A stretch of DNA of 64,000 nucleotides from Zoogloeaceae bacterium G21618-S1 (GCA_027214125.1 JAPWHF010000005.1:186951-250950), one strand, 5' to 3'. Counted from the first letter of the stretch, positions 45,323-54,898 are shown. Program-made: numbers and translations. The notes: generated from the letters alone by a model not told the origin.

Positions 45323-48055
45323 TCAATGCGCCTCATCCCAATTCGCCCCATCCCCCACTTCCGCCACCAGCGGCACCGACAGCTTGGCCACGCCGGCCAT
45401 CAGCTTCGGTAGCTGCTCTCGCACCAGGGCCAATTCCGCATCCGGCACTTCGAGCACGAGTTCGTCATGCACCTGCAGGATCAGCTTTGATTTGAGCTGA
45501 TCTTTCTTGAGCCAGGCGGAGACGGCGATCATGGCTTTTTTGATGAGATCGGCGGCGGTGCCTTGCATGGGGGCGTTGATGGCGGCACGTTCGGCGCCCT
45601 GGCGGCGGCCGGCCTGGCTGGCGTGGATGTCGGGCAGATGCAGGCGGCGGCCGAAGGCGGTTTCGACATAGCCTTTGTCGGCGACTTCGGCGCGGGTGCG
45701 GGCCATGTAGTCGGCGACGCCGGGGTAGCGGGCGAAGTAGCGCTCGATGTAGTTGCCGGCGGCGCCGCGGTCGATGCCGAGGTTTTTGGCGAGGCCGTGC
45801 GCGCTCATGCCGTAGATGAGGCCGAAGTTGATGACTTTGGCATAGCGGCGCTGTTCCTTGTCGACCTCCAGCGGGGTGAGGCCGAAGATTTCGGCGGCGG
45901 TGGCGCGGTGCACGTCTTCGCCGTCGGCAAAGGCTTGCAGCAGGCGCTTGTCGCCGGACAGGTGGGCCATGATGCGCAACTCGATCTGCGAGTAGTCGGC
46001 GCTGACCAGACGATGGCCTTTGGGCGCGATAAAGGCGGCGCGGATGCGGCGGCCCTCTTCGCTGCGGATGGGGATGTTCTGCAGGTTGGGGTCTGAGCTG
46101 GCGAGACGGCCGGTGACGGCGACGGCCTGCGAGAAGCTGGTGTGCACCCGGCCGGTGTGGCGGTTGACCATCAGCGGCAGCTTGTCAGCATAGGTGTTCT
46201 TGAGCTTGGCGAGGCCCCGGTAGTCGAGCAGCAGCTTGGGCAGGGGGTAGTCTTCTGCCAGCTTTTGCAGCACTTCTTCGTCGGTGGAGGGCTGCCCGGT
46301 GGCGGTTTTCTTGACCACCGGCAGTTCGAGCTTGCCGAACAACAGTTCGCCAAGCTGCTTGGGGGAGTTGAGGTTAAAGGGCTGCTCGGCGAGCTTGTGC
46401 GCCTCGGCTTCGAGCTGGACCAGGCGACGGCCAAGTTCTTCGCTGTGCTGGGCGAGCAGGAAGTCGTCGATGAGTACACCGTTGCGTTCCATCTCGAACA
46501 GCACTTCCATGCTCGGCAGCTCGATGTCGCGATACAGCGCCTCGAGTTTCGGCTCGGCGGCCAGCTGGCCGGCAAAGTGCTGCTGCAGGCGCAAGGTGAT
46601 GTCGGCATCTTCGGCTGCGTATTCGGCAGCCTGATCCAGCGCCACCTGATCGAAGCCGATCTGCTTGGCGCCCTTGCCGCACAGCGCGGTGTAGGGAATG
46701 GTCTCCAGCCCGAGGTGGCGTTTGGCGAGGCTGTCCATGTCGTGCGACTTATCGCTCTCGAGCACATAGGAGGCGAGCATGGTGTCGTCGGCGATGCCGC
46801 GCAGGCGCACGTCGTAGTTGGCCAGCACATGTTTGTCGTACTTGAGGTTCTGGCCGACCTTTTTGTATTTGTCGCTCTCCAGCCAGGGGCGCAGGGCAAG
46901 CAGCACGGCGTCGATGCTGAGCTGGTCAGGCGCGCCGGCGTAGTTGTGGGCGACGGGCACATAGGCGGCGCCCCCGCCCGGCACGGCAAAGGACAGGCCG
47001 ACCAGCGTGGCGGCCATGGCGTCGAGGCTGGTGGTTTCGGTGTCGAAGGCGGCGATCGGCGCGGTACGCAGTTTGACCACCCAGGCGGCCAGCGACTCGG
47101 CGTCGAGCACGGTGTCGTAGCCTTGGCGGTGCATGGTCGGGTCATCGGGGTGTTCGACCGCAGCGGGGGCCGCGGGGGTGGCCGCCTCGCCCTTGGCCGG
47201 GGTGGCGCCGGCCTGTTGGACTTCACGCAGCCAGCTCTTGAATTCGAGGTGGCTGAACAGCTCGACCAGCTTTTCGCGGTCTTCTTCGCGCGGGGCGAGA
47301 TCGGTGGGGCCGAGGCCGAGGTCGAGGTCGGTGGCCACGGTCACCAGCTTGCGACCCAGCGGCAGAAAATCGAGATGTTTGCGCAGGTTCTCGCCGACCT
47401 TGCCGCCCACCTCGTCGGCATGGGCGACGATTTCGTCCAGCGAGCCAAACTGGTTAAGCCATTTCACGGCGGTTTTGGGGCCGCATTTGTCCACGCCGGG
47501 GATGTTGTCGACTGTGTCGCCAACCAGCGCGAGGTAGTCGATGATGCGCTCGGGCGGCACGCCGAACTTGGCCTCGACGCCGGCCGGGTCGAGCACTTCG
47601 TTGCTCATGGTGTTGACCCAGCGCACGCGTTCATCCACCAGTTGGGTGAGGTCCTTGTCGCCGGTGGAGATCACCACGTCCATGCCGGCGGCGCTGGCCT
47701 GGCGGGCGAGCGTGCCGATCACATCGTCGGCCTCGACGCCCTCGACCATCAGCAGCGGCCAGCCGCGCGCCTGCACGGCCGCGTGCAGCGGGGCGATCTG
47801 CACCGCGAGGTCTTCGGGCATGGGCGGGCGATGCGATTTGTAATCGGGAAACCAGTCGTCGCGAAAGGTCTTGCCCTTGGCGTCGAAAATGCAGGCGCGG
47901 TACTCCGCCTTGTAGTCGGCATCGAGCCGACGTAGCATGTTCAGAACCCCATACACCGCGCCGGTCGGCTCGCCTGCGGCATTTCGCAGATCGGGCATGG
48001 CATGAAAGGCGCGGAAGAGATAACTCGAACCATCAACGAGCAAAAGCGTGGGCAT
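45323..48055 (-). CDS. polA: DNA polymerase I
   Basis: Repair and Okazaki-fragment polymerase, 910 residues. The 5'-3' exonuclease domain starts LLLVDGSSYLFRAFHAMPDL and includes VEADDVIGTLARQA and STGDKDLTQLV; the 3'-5' exonuclease has DTETTSLDAM and YAAEDADITLRL with acidic residues kept, so proofreading is expected; polymerase motifs are SADYSQIELRIMAHLSGD (A), YAKVINFGLIYGMSAHGLA (B) and QVHDELVLEVP (C). Single gene, divergent from the LOG gene. A CAAACCG/CGGTTTG inverted repeat downstream has no good U-tract. Confidence 0.98.
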   Translation of the reverse strand: MPTLLLVDGSSYLFRAFHAMPDLRNAAGEPTGAVYGVLNMLRRLDADYKAEYRACIFDAKGKTFRDDWFPDYKSHRPPMPEDLAVQIAPLHAAVQARGWPLLMVEGVEADDVIGTLARQASAAGMDVVISTGDKDLTQLVDERVRWVNTMSNEVLDPAGVEAKFGVPPERIIDYLALVGDTVDNIPGVDKCGPKTAVKWLNQFGSLDEIVAHADEVGGKVGENLRKHLDFLPLGRKLVTVATDLDLGLGPTDLAPREEDREKLVELFSHLEFKSWLREVQQAGATPAKGEAATPAAPAAVEHPDDPTMHRQGYDTVLDAESLAAWVVKLRTAPIAAFDTETTSLDAMAATLVGLSFAVPGGGAAYVPVAHNYAGAPDQLSIDAVLLALRPWLESDKYKKVGQNLKYDKHVLANYDVRLRGIADDTMLASYVLESDKSHDMDSLAKRHLGLETIPYTALCGKGAKQIGFDQVALDQAAEYAAEDADITLRLQQHFAGQLAAEPKLEALYRDIELPSMEVLFEMERNGVLIDDFLLAQHSEELGRRLVQLEAEAHKLAEQPFNLNSPKQLGELLFGKLELPVVKKTATGQPSTDEEVLQKLAEDYPLPKLLLDYRGLAKLKNTYADKLPLMVNRHTGRVHTSFSQAVAVTGRLASSDPNLQNIPIRSEEGRRIRAAFIAPKGHRLVSADYSQIELRIMAHLSGDKRLLQAFADGEDVHRATAAEIFGLTPLEVDKEQRRYAKVINFGLIYGMSAHGLAKNLGIDRGAAGNYIERYFARYPGVADYMARTRAEVADKGYVETAFGRRLHLPDIHASQAGRRQGAERAAINAPMQGTAADLIKKAMIAVSAWLKKDQLKSKLILQVHDELVLEVPDAELALVREQLPKLMAGVAKLSVPLVAEVGDGANWDEAH

Positions 48056-48120
48056 GGGGATGTCACCGGCAAAGGTTGTCGGAAGGCGGACCCGCCACTA
48101 CGCACTGCACACGAGGCCAC

Positions 48121-48846
48121 ATGAACGTCAAGGACAAACTCCCCGCCGACCTGCCCAATGCCGCCGTGCCACAGTACAACGCGCGCGAATCCTGGCGAAT
48201 CTTCGGAATTATGTCAGAGTTCTTCGAGGCCACCGAACGGCTCAGCGCAATCCGCCCGGCGGTCTCCATCTTCGGCAGCGCGCGCACACCGGCCGACCAC
48301 CCGTATTACATCCTCGCCGAACAGATCGCCCGCAAGCTGTCGGACGCCGGTTTTTCGGTCATCTCGGGCGGCGGGCCGGGCGTCATGGAAGCGGCCAACA
48401 AGGGCGCCTTTTTTGGCAAGAGCCCGTCCATCGGGCTGAACATCCAACTGCCGCACGAACAGCAGGCCAACCCGTATCAAGACATCTCGCAGACCTTTCA
48501 GCACTTCTTCGCGCGCAAGTTCATGTTCGTGAAGTTCGCCTCGGCCTATGTGGTGATGCCCGGCGGCTTCGGCACGCTGGACGAACTGCTCGAAGCGATG
48601 ACGCTGATGCAAACCGGCAAAACCCGCAACATCCCGATCATCCTGGTGCACAAGCCCTTCTGGGAAGGGCTGCTGGCGTGGTTCAAGGAGCGGCTGGTGA
48701 GCGAGCGCATGATCAACCCCGAAGACCTCGACCTGATCCAGCTCATCGACGATCCGGACCAGGTGGTCGAGGCGATCTTCAAGCATTACGAAACCCGCGG
48801 CTTCCTGCCGCTGCCCGATGAACACGAACTGATGCTCAACCTATGA
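48121..48846 (+). CDS. LOG family protein (TIGR00730 type)
   Basis: A 241-residue Rossmann-fold protein. Signatures are ISGGGPGVMEAANKGAFFGK and VVMPGGFGTLDELLEAMTLM (PGGxGTxxE), as in cytokinin-type nucleoside 5'-monophosphate phosphoribohydrolases, which split AMP-like nucleotides into base and ribose 5-phosphate. The ATG at 48121 is chosen; another at 48076 is open in frame. Its stop overlaps the next gene (ATGA). Physiological substrate unknown. Confidence 0.88.
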   Translation: MNVKDKLPADLPNAAVPQYNARESWRIFGIMSEFFEATERLSAIRPAVSIFGSARTPADHPYYILAEQIARKLSDAGFSVISGGGPGVMEAANKGAFFGKSPSIGLNIQLPHEQQANPYQDISQTFQHFFARKFMFVKFASAYVVMPGGFGTLDELLEAMTLMQTGKTRNIPIILVHKPFWEGLLAWFKERLVSERMINPEDLDLIQLIDDPDQVVEAIFKHYETRGFLPLPDEHELMLNL

Positions 48847-49688
48847 AACTGCTGCGCTACGGCCCGCTCGGTGAAGAACGCCCCGGCGTGCTCGATGCGC
48901 AGGGCGAGTTGCGCGATCTGTCCGGCGTGATCGGCGACATCACCCCCGCCACGCTCGCGCCGGACGCACTGGCCGCCCTGCGCGCACTCGACACTAACAG
49001 CCTGCCCATGGTGACTGGCACACCGCGCCTCGGCGTGCCGTGGAGCGCTTGCGGAAAGTTCGTCGCCATCGGTCTCAATTATTCCGACCATGCCGCCGAA
49101 GCCGGCCTGCCCGAGCCGGCCGAGCCGGTGATGTTCCCCAAATGGACGAGCTGCCTGTGCGGCGCCAACGACGACATCGTGCCGCCACCGGACTTCACCC
49201 GTCTCGACTGGGAAGTGGAGCTGGGCATCGTCATCGGCCGGCAGGCGCGCTCGGTGAGCGAGGCCGAGGCGTTGGACCATGTGGCCGGCTATTGCGTGGC
49301 CAACGACATCTCCGAGCGCGGCTATCAGTTCGACCGCTCCGGCGGCCAGTGGGGCAAAGGCAAGGGTTTCGACACCTTCGGCCCGGTCGGCCCCTGGCTG
49401 GTCACCGCCGACGAGGTGCCCGACCCGCAGGCCCTCGGCCTGTGGCTGAGCGTCAATGGCGAGCGCATGCAAAACGGCCACACCGCCACCATGATCTTCT
49501 CCTGCGCGCGCCTGGTCGCCGAATGCAGCCGGGTAATGACGCTCGAGCCTGGCGACCTGATCATCACCGGCACGCCGCCCGGCGTCGGCATGGGCCAGAA
49601 GCCGCCACGCTACCTGCAGCCGGGCGATGTGGTCGAGGCGGGCATTGACGGGCTGGGCGTGCAGGTACAGCGCGTACGCCGGCCGTAG
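48843..49688 (+). CDS. Fumarylacetoacetate hydrolase (FAH) family protein
   Basis: A 281-residue metal-dependent enzyme. The N-terminal short domain is followed by KFVAIGLNYSDHAAEAG, then DWEVELGIVIGRQARSVSEA with conserved metal-binding acids, and GKGFDTFGPVGPWLVTADEV and LIITGTPPGVGMGQKPPRYL. Relatives hydrolyse or decarboxylate acylpyruvates and aromatic breakdown products (2-hydroxyhepta-2,4-diene-1,7-dioate isomerase, acylpyruvase). The context does not tell which. Translationally coupled to the LOG gene. Confidence 0.88.
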   Translation: MKLLRYGPLGEERPGVLDAQGELRDLSGVIGDITPATLAPDALAALRALDTNSLPMVTGTPRLGVPWSACGKFVAIGLNYSDHAAEAGLPEPAEPVMFPKWTSCLCGANDDIVPPPDFTRLDWEVELGIVIGRQARSVSEAEALDHVAGYCVANDISERGYQFDRSGGQWGKGKGFDTFGPVGPWLVTADEVPDPQALGLWLSVNGERMQNGHTATMIFSCARLVAECSRVMTLEPGDLIITGTPPGVGMGQKPPRYLQPGDVVEAGIDGLGVQVQRVRRP

Positions 49689-49789
49689 CGCCTGCGCGGC
49701 GACACGCCGCCGCAATGTAAGCAAACACTAAAACCATCCGTTGCCGCGGGGGTCAAACTGCTAGAATCGCGCCAATCAAGGAGAACCTC

Positions 49790-50134
49790 ATGCGCACGCC
49801 GCTTTTCAAACTGCTGATTGCCGCTCCGCTGTTTGCTTTTACCCTGTCTGCCGGCGCGCAAGACCGGCCGGCCAAGCTCGAAGATGTCCCCGCGCCACCG
49901 CCGATTCCGGCCGGCGTGACCGAGGAAGACTTCGAGCCGCAAGTCACCATCGTCAAGCGCGGCGAAGACGTGGTCGAGGAGTATCGTTCCCACGGCAAGC
50001 TCTACATGGTCAAGGTCACGCCGCCGCATGGCACGCCCTACTACATGATCGACCGCCGCGGCGACGGCACCTTCGAGCATGTCACCGGCGAAAAGCCGTT
50101 GTCCGTGCCGATGTGGATCGTCAAGTCCTGGTAA
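49790..50134 (+). CDS. DUF2782 family exported protein
   Basis: A 114-residue protein with a signal peptide (LLIAAPLFAFTLSAGAQ), a Pro-rich stretch (VPAPPPIPAGVTEEDFEP) and the DUF2782 core (QVTIVKRGEDVVEEYRSHGK, YMVKVTPPHGTPYYMIDRRG). Function unknown. AAGGAG precedes the start. It is commonly found next to polA/thrB in betaproteobacteria, as here. Confidence 0.83.
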   Translation: MRTPLFKLLIAAPLFAFTLSAGAQDRPAKLEDVPAPPPIPAGVTEEDFEPQVTIVKRGEDVVEEYRSHGKLYMVKVTPPHGTPYYMIDRRGDGTFEHVTGEKPLSVPMWIVKSW

Positions 50135-50182
50135 GTTCAATGCTCTCGCCGGCCGGGCCACGGTCAGGTCGGTGATATCACT

Positions 50183-51130
50183 ATGTCTGTTTTCACACCG
50201 GTTACCCCCGACGCCCTCGATGAGTGGCTGTCCAACTACGCCATCGGTCACTTGATCGAGTTGTGCGGCATCTCCGAAGGGGTGCAGAACAGCAATTTCT
50301 TCGTCACCACCAGCCTCGGCCGCTATGTGCTGACGCTGTTCGAAACCCTGTCGCACGCCGAGCTGCCCTTCTATCTGCACCTGATGGCGCATCTGGCGCG
50401 CCACGGCCTGCCGGTACCCGCGCCAATCGCCGACCTCGATAACGAATACCTCGGCACGCTCTCCGGCAAACCCGCCGCGCTGGTACGCCGCCTGTCGGGT
50501 GCGTCGGACATGTCACCCAGCGCCGAGCGCTGCACCAAGGTGGGCACCATGATGGCCGGGCTGCATCTGGCCGGGCAGCGCTTCGGCCGCCGCCAGGACA
50601 ACCCGCGCGGGCCCGAGTGGCGCACCCGCACCGCGCAGGCCGTGCGCCCCTACCTGACTGCCGACGAGCAAGCCCTGCTCGACGACGAACTCGTCTTCCA
50701 GGCGAGCATCGACGTCGCCGCCCTGCCCGACGGGGCCATCCACGCCGACCTGTTCCGCGACAATCTGCTGTGGGATGGCGACGAGGTCGGCGGCGTGATC
50801 GACTTCTACTTTGCCGGCAACGATGCACTGCTCTTCGATCTGGCCGTCACGGTCAACGACTGGTGCGCCGACGCCACCGGCGAGCTCGACCCGGTCCGCA
50901 CCCGCGCCCTGCTCACCGGCTACCATGCCGAGCGTCCGCTGACCGAGGCCGAACACGCCACCTGGCCGGCCATGTTGCGCGCCGCGGCGCTGCGCTTCTG
51001 GCTGTCGCGGGCCGAAGACTTCCACCTGCCGCGCGACGGCGAAATGGTGCTGGTCAAAGACCCCAACGAATACCGCGACATCCTCCGCCAGCGCATTGCT
51101 GCTGGCCATACGCTGCCCTGGCATAGCTGA
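50183..51130 (+). CDS. thrB: Homoserine kinase (ThrB, APH-like type)
   Basis: Phosphorylates homoserine on the way to threonine, 315 residues. It has the aminoglycoside-phosphotransferase-like fold of type II homoserine kinases: SVFTPVTPDALDEWLSNYAI, GVQNSNFFVTTSLGRYVLTL, catalytic loop AIHADLFRDNLLWDGDEVGG and metal-binding VIDFYFAGND. The stop overlaps the next start (TGATG). The assignment over generic phosphotransferases rests on the N-terminal pattern and length. Confidence 0.93.
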   Translation: MSVFTPVTPDALDEWLSNYAIGHLIELCGISEGVQNSNFFVTTSLGRYVLTLFETLSHAELPFYLHLMAHLARHGLPVPAPIADLDNEYLGTLSGKPAALVRRLSGASDMSPSAERCTKVGTMMAGLHLAGQRFGRRQDNPRGPEWRTRTAQAVRPYLTADEQALLDDELVFQASIDVAALPDGAIHADLFRDNLLWDGDEVGGVIDFYFAGNDALLFDLAVTVNDWCADATGELDPVRTRALLTGYHAERPLTEAEHATWPAMLRAAALRFWLSRAEDFHLPRDGEMVLVKDPNEYRDILRQRIAAGHTLPWHS

Positions 51131-51885
51131 TGACTGACACCCGGCACAACCTGCCCCCCGCGCACGCGCTGCGCCCCGGCGCCTGCCTGAACTGGCTGGC
51201 CCACGGCTGGCGTCTGTTTCTGCGCGACCCGGCACGCTGGGCGGTGATCGCGCTCATTTTTGTGCTGATCCTGGCGGTGCTCGGCTTTGTGCCGCTGGTC
51301 GGCTGGGCGATCAGCCTGATCGGGCTGCCGGTGCTCACCGCCGGCCTGCTGATGGTCGCCGACGACGCCGCCGCCGGTCGTGCGGTACGCATTGACGGTC
51401 TGTTCGACGGCCTGCGGCGCGACGCCGGCAAGCATGTGATGGTCGGCATCTGCTATCTGGTCGGCGGCCTGCTCTCGGCCTTCGTCGCGGCCGCCATCGG
51501 TGGCAGCGCCGCGCTCACCGGCGCCCTGATCGGTCCGCTGGCCGCGGCCGGGCTCACCGCCGGTGGCGTGATGATCGCCAGCATCGTCTTCATGGCACTG
51601 TGGATCGGGCTGATGATGGCGCTGTGGTACGCCCCCGCGCTGGTGGTGTTCCATCAGGCCGAGCCAGTCGCCGCCCTGCGCCACTCGGCCAGTGCCTGCC
51701 TGCACAACCTGCCGGTGTTTTTCGTGCTGGCGCTGTGCCTTTACGTGCTTGGCTGGCTGGCCATGCTGCCCGCCGGCCTGGGCATGCTGGTGCTGGTGCC
51801 GGTCGTCGCCGGTGCGCAGCACGCCGCCTATCGCGACACGTTTGGCGACCGCCCCGCCCTGCCGCCCCCCCACGAGTCTGTCTGA
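51130..51885 (+). CDS. BPSS1780-type membrane protein (first of two paralogues)
   Basis: A 251-residue membrane protein with about six hydrophobic helices (AVIALIFVLILAVLGFVPLV, GLPVLTAGLLMVADDAA). Features such as NWLAHGWRLFLRDPARW at the start match proteins labelled BPSS1780 family, function unknown. It is translationally coupled to thrB and followed after 1 bp by a paralogue. Confidence 0.75.
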   Translation: MTDTRHNLPPAHALRPGACLNWLAHGWRLFLRDPARWAVIALIFVLILAVLGFVPLVGWAISLIGLPVLTAGLLMVADDAAAGRAVRIDGLFDGLRRDAGKHVMVGICYLVGGLLSAFVAAAIGGSAALTGALIGPLAAAGLTAGGVMIASIVFMALWIGLMMALWYAPALVVFHQAEPVAALRHSASACLHNLPVFFVLALCLYVLGWLAMLPAGLGMLVLVPVVAGAQHAAYRDTFGDRPALPPPHESV

Positions 51886-51886
51886 C

Positions 51887-52660
51887 ATGCAAGCGTACAA
51901 ACGCAACCCCACCCGCGGCTTTGCCTGGATTGCCGAAGGCTTCCGCCTGTGGAAGCGCAGCCCGGCCCTGATCACCTACCTCACCTTCGGCTATCTGCTG
52001 ATTCTGGTGCTGCTCAGCGTCATTCCGTTGATCGGCCAGGCCGTGGCCTCGATCATCCTGCCAATCATCTCGCTCGGCGTGCTCAACGGCACACTGGCGG
52101 TGCACGAAGGGCGCAAGGTGGGACCGGACGTGCTGCTGTCGGGCTTCAAGAGCAATGTCGCCGGCCTGGTCACGGTGGGCGGCCTCTACCTCACCGGCAC
52201 GCTGCTGGCGCTGGCCGCCACCGCGCTGTTTGACGGCGGCATGCTGCTCAAGATCATGGTGGGTAGTCACCCACTCGACGAAGCCACCATGAACACCCCG
52301 GGGCTGATGGCCGCCTCGCTGTTTGGCACCTTGCTCACCACCCCGTTGATGATGGCCTACTGGTTTGCGGCCATGCTGGTCGGCTGGCGCGGGCTGTCGG
52401 CGCCCAAGGCCATGTTCTTCAGCCTGATCGCCTGCTGGCGCAGCTTTGGCGCCTTCAGCATGTATTTGCTGGGGATCTTTTTCCTGGTCGTCGGCGGCCC
52501 CGCGCTACTGGTGGCGACCATCGCCCAGAGTTCACCGGCGCTGGCCAGTCTGCTCACCGTGCCGCTGCCGCTGATCACCATCCCGATCGTGTTCGCCTCC
52601 TTCCTGCCCAACGTGCTCGACATTTTCGGGCACGACGTGCCCGAGGCGGCCAATGGCTGA
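51887..52660 (+). CDS. BPSS1780-type membrane protein (second paralogue)
   Basis: A 257-residue membrane protein with about six helices; N-terminus RGFAWIAEGFRLWKRSPALI parallels the preceding gene, and PIISLGVLNGTLAVHEGRKV the second block. An ATG at 51692 is in frame but inside the previous gene; 51887 is used. It overlaps nadD by 8 bp. Function unknown; the tandem pair may form a hetero-oligomer. Confidence 0.78.
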   Translation: MQAYKRNPTRGFAWIAEGFRLWKRSPALITYLTFGYLLILVLLSVIPLIGQAVASIILPIISLGVLNGTLAVHEGRKVGPDVLLSGFKSNVAGLVTVGGLYLTGTLLALAATALFDGGMLLKIMVGSHPLDEATMNTPGLMAASLFGTLLTTPLMMAYWFAAMLVGWRGLSAPKAMFFSLIACWRSFGAFSMYLLGIFFLVVGGPALLVATIAQSSPALASLLTVPLPLITIPIVFASFLPNVLDIFGHDVPEAANG

Positions 52661-53315
52661 CGGACCGATCGGGCTGCTTGGCGGCACCTTCGACCCCATC
52701 CACATCGGCCACCTGCGCCTGGCCGAAGAAGCGCGCGAAGCCCTCGGCCTGGTTGAATTGCGGCTGATACCAGCCGGCGAACCGCCGCACCGAGGCACGC
52801 CGCGCTGCCCCGGCGAGCATCGCCTGGCCATGGTCCGACGAGCGGTCGCCGACAATCCAAAATTGTCGGTCGACGACAGCGAGGTGCACAGCGACGGCCC
52901 CAGCTACACCGTGCTCACCCTCGAGCGACTGCGCGCCCGCCTCGGCCCCGCCCGGCCATTGGTGTTGATCCTCGGCGCCGATGCCTTCGAAGGCCTGCCG
53001 CTCTGGCATCGCTGGGAAGAATTATTCACGCTGGCGCACATCGCCGTCGCCAACCGGCCCGGCTACGCGCCGCACGGCCGGCGCTGGCCGTCGGTTTTAT
53101 CACCCGAACTCGACGCCGCCTGCCAGGGCCGCAGACTGAGCCACCCCGATCAGCTGCTCACCGCGCCGGCTGGCGGTCTACTGCCTTTTGACATGACACC
53201 ACTGGCCATTTCGGCCACCCACATCCGAGAACTGCTGGCGCAAGGGCACAGTGCCCGATATTTGCTCCCCGCTCCGGTTCTCGACTATATTGCCGCGCAT
53301 TCCCTCTATAGCTGA
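52653..53315 (+). CDS. nadD: Nicotinate-nucleotide adenylyltransferase
   Basis: Makes deamido-NAD from nicotinate mononucleotide and ATP, 220 residues. The nucleotidyltransferase HxGH motif is in IGLLGGTFDPIHIGHLRLAE, followed by RLIPAGEPPHRG, LILGADAFEGLPLWHRWEEL and the ISxTxIR motif (LAISATHIRELLAQG). First of the nadD-rsfS-rlmH-maf-rng block. Confidence 0.96.
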   Translation: MADGPIGLLGGTFDPIHIGHLRLAEEAREALGLVELRLIPAGEPPHRGTPRCPGEHRLAMVRRAVADNPKLSVDDSEVHSDGPSYTVLTLERLRARLGPARPLVLILGADAFEGLPLWHRWEELFTLAHIAVANRPGYAPHGRRWPSVLSPELDAACQGRRLSHPDQLLTAPAGGLLPFDMTPLAISATHIRELLAQGHSARYLLPAPVLDYIAAHSLYS

Positions 53316-53319
53316 GCCC

Positions 53320-53673
53320 ATGGAACTAGACCAACTCCAACAGATCGTTATCAACGCACTCGAAGATGTCAAAGCGATCGACATCGAAGTCATCGACACC
53401 ACGAAACTCACTGCGCTGTTTGATCGCATGATCATCGCCAGTGGTAATTCGGGCCGTCAGACCCGCGCCCTCGCGCGCAACGTGCAGGACGAGGTCAAGA
53501 AGGCCGGCGGCACCGTGGCCAGCGTCGAAGGTGAAGACAGCGGCGACTGGGTGCTGGTGGACCTCGGCGGCATCGTGGTGCACGTCATGCAGCCCGCCGT
53601 GCGTGCCTACTACAACCTCGAAGAACTCTGGAAGGCCACCCCCAAAAATCCGAAGCCCGCGCCCAAAGCGTGA
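53320..53673 (+). CDS. rsfS: Ribosomal silencing factor RsfS
   Basis: Binds uL14 on the 50S subunit and blocks subunit joining when nutrients are scarce. It has 117 residues with the usual motifs [55 protein letters not shown] and [12 protein letters not shown]. The ATG at 53320 lies 4 bp after nadD; a frame extending to 53251 lies inside nadD. It overlaps rlmH by 4 bp. Confidence 0.96.
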   Translation: MELDQLQQIVINALEDVKAIDIEVIDTTKLTALFDRMIIASGNSGRQTRALARNVQDEVKKAGGTVASVEGEDSGDWVLVDLGGIVVHVMQPAVRAYYNLEELWKATPKNPKPAPKA

Positions 53674-54140
53674 AGCTGCTGATTGTCGCCGTAGGCACGC
53701 GCATGCCCGACTGGGTCAGCGCGGGCTACGACGACTACGCCCGCCGCATGCCGCGCGAGGCGACAATCGAGCTCATCGAAGTCAAGGCCGAGCCGCGCAC
53801 CACCGGTAAAACGGTGCCGGCCATGATGGCCGCCGAAGCCGCGCGCATTGAAGCGGCGCTCCCCGAACGCTGCCATCGCGTCATTCTCGACGAGCGCGGC
53901 ACCGAGCTCACCACACGCAAACTGGCCGAGCGCTTCGAGCGCTGGCTGGGTGACGGGCAGGATGTCGCCTTCATCGTCGGCGGCCCCGACGGGCTCGACC
54001 CAACGATCAAGGCCACCGCGAACGACACCGTACGCCTGTCCGGCCTCACGCTGCCGCACGCGCTGGTACGCCCGCTGCTGGCCGAGGCGCTCTACCGCGC
54101 CTGGAGCCTCACCCGCAATCACCCCTACCACCGCGAGTAG
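53670..54140 (+). CDS. rlmH: 23S rRNA (pseudouridine-1915-N3)-methyltransferase RlmH
   Basis: SPOUT-fold enzyme methylating pseudouridine 1915 of 23S rRNA, 156 residues. Conserved [49 protein letters not shown] and the C-terminal [15 protein letters not shown]. It starts with GTG at 53670, overlapping the rsfS stop (GTGA). Confidence 0.97.
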   Translation: MKLLIVAVGTRMPDWVSAGYDDYARRMPREATIELIEVKAEPRTTGKTVPAMMAAEAARIEAALPERCHRVILDERGTELTTRKLAERFERWLGDGQDVAFIVGGPDGLDPTIKATANDTVRLSGLTLPHALVRPLLAEALYRAWSLTRNHPYHRE

Positions 54141-54158
54141 GGCGGGTTTCAAGCCGCC
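54141..54158. repeat. 18-bp palindromic repeat after rlmH
   Basis: GGCGGGTTTCAAGCCGCC starts at the base after the rlmH stop and differs by one base from the copy at 2744-2761. It is a third copy of this dispersed palindrome. Confidence 0.65.
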
Positions 54159-54265
54159 AACACCCTCGCAAGACATATTGCCCGGCGAAGGCCGGCTCGA
54201 TGAAGCCCATCGGCCGTGCGGGGGCCGAATCCCGTAAAATGGCGCAGACCTGACCCGACGCCGCC

Positions 54266-54874
54266 ATGCAAAACGCCATCTACCTCGCCTCGAACAGCCC
54301 CCGCCGCCGCGAATTGCTCCGCCAGATCGGCGTCCGTTTCGACGTGCTTCTGTTCCGCGACATGGCGCGCGGCGACCACGATGTCGACGAAACTCCGCTT
54401 CCGGGCGAGCTCCCGGCCGACTACGTGCAGCGCGTGGCGCTGGCCAAGGCCGAGGGCGGCATGGGGCGCGTGCAGTGGCGCCGCCTGCCACACCGCCCCG
54501 TGCTGGCGGCAGACACCACGCTGGAAGTCGACGGCGACATCATCGGCAAGCCCGACGACGCCGAACACGCCACCCAGATCCTGCGCACACTGTCAGGGCG
54601 CGAACACGTGGTGCACACCGCCATCGCACTGACCGACGGCCAGCGCACCGAACATCTACTGAATACCAACCGGGTGCGCTTTCGCACCTTGAGCGAGTCC
54701 GACATCCGCCGCTACATCGCCACCGGCGAGCCCATGGACAAAGCCGGCGCTTACGGCATCCAGGGCCGCGCTGCGATGTTCGTCGAGCATATCGAGGGCA
54801 GCTACACCGGCATCATGGGCCTGCCCCTGTTCGACACCGCGGTGCTGCTCGAGCGTTTTGGCCTCGCCCCCTGA
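54266..54874 (+). CDS. maf: Maf family nucleotide pyrophosphatase
   Basis: House-cleaning pyrophosphatase hydrolysing dTTP, UTP or modified pyrimidine triphosphates, 202 residues. The N-terminal IYLASNSPRRRELLRQIG, LAADTTLEVDGDIIGKPDD and DKAGAYGIQGRAAMFVEHIE GSYTGIMGLPLF match the dTTP/UTP-type (YhdE-like) subgroup. The small insert GGMGRVQWRRLPHRP near residue 70 is longer than in E. coli. Located between rlmH and rng. Confidence 0.93.
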   Translation: MQNAIYLASNSPRRRELLRQIGVRFDVLLFRDMARGDHDVDETPLPGELPADYVQRVALAKAEGGMGRVQWRRLPHRPVLAADTTLEVDGDIIGKPDDAEHATQILRTLSGREHVVHTAIALTDGQRTEHLLNTNRVRFRTLSESDIRRYIATGEPMDKAGAYGIQGRAAMFVEHIEGSYTGIMGLPLFDTAVLLERFGLAP

Positions 54875-54898
54875 ATTCCCACTCTTGCCGACCCGTCC

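Noticed and set aside
46142-47935. 597-codon plus-strand frame across polA
   Set aside because: Antisense shadow of a complete polA with all motifs intact.
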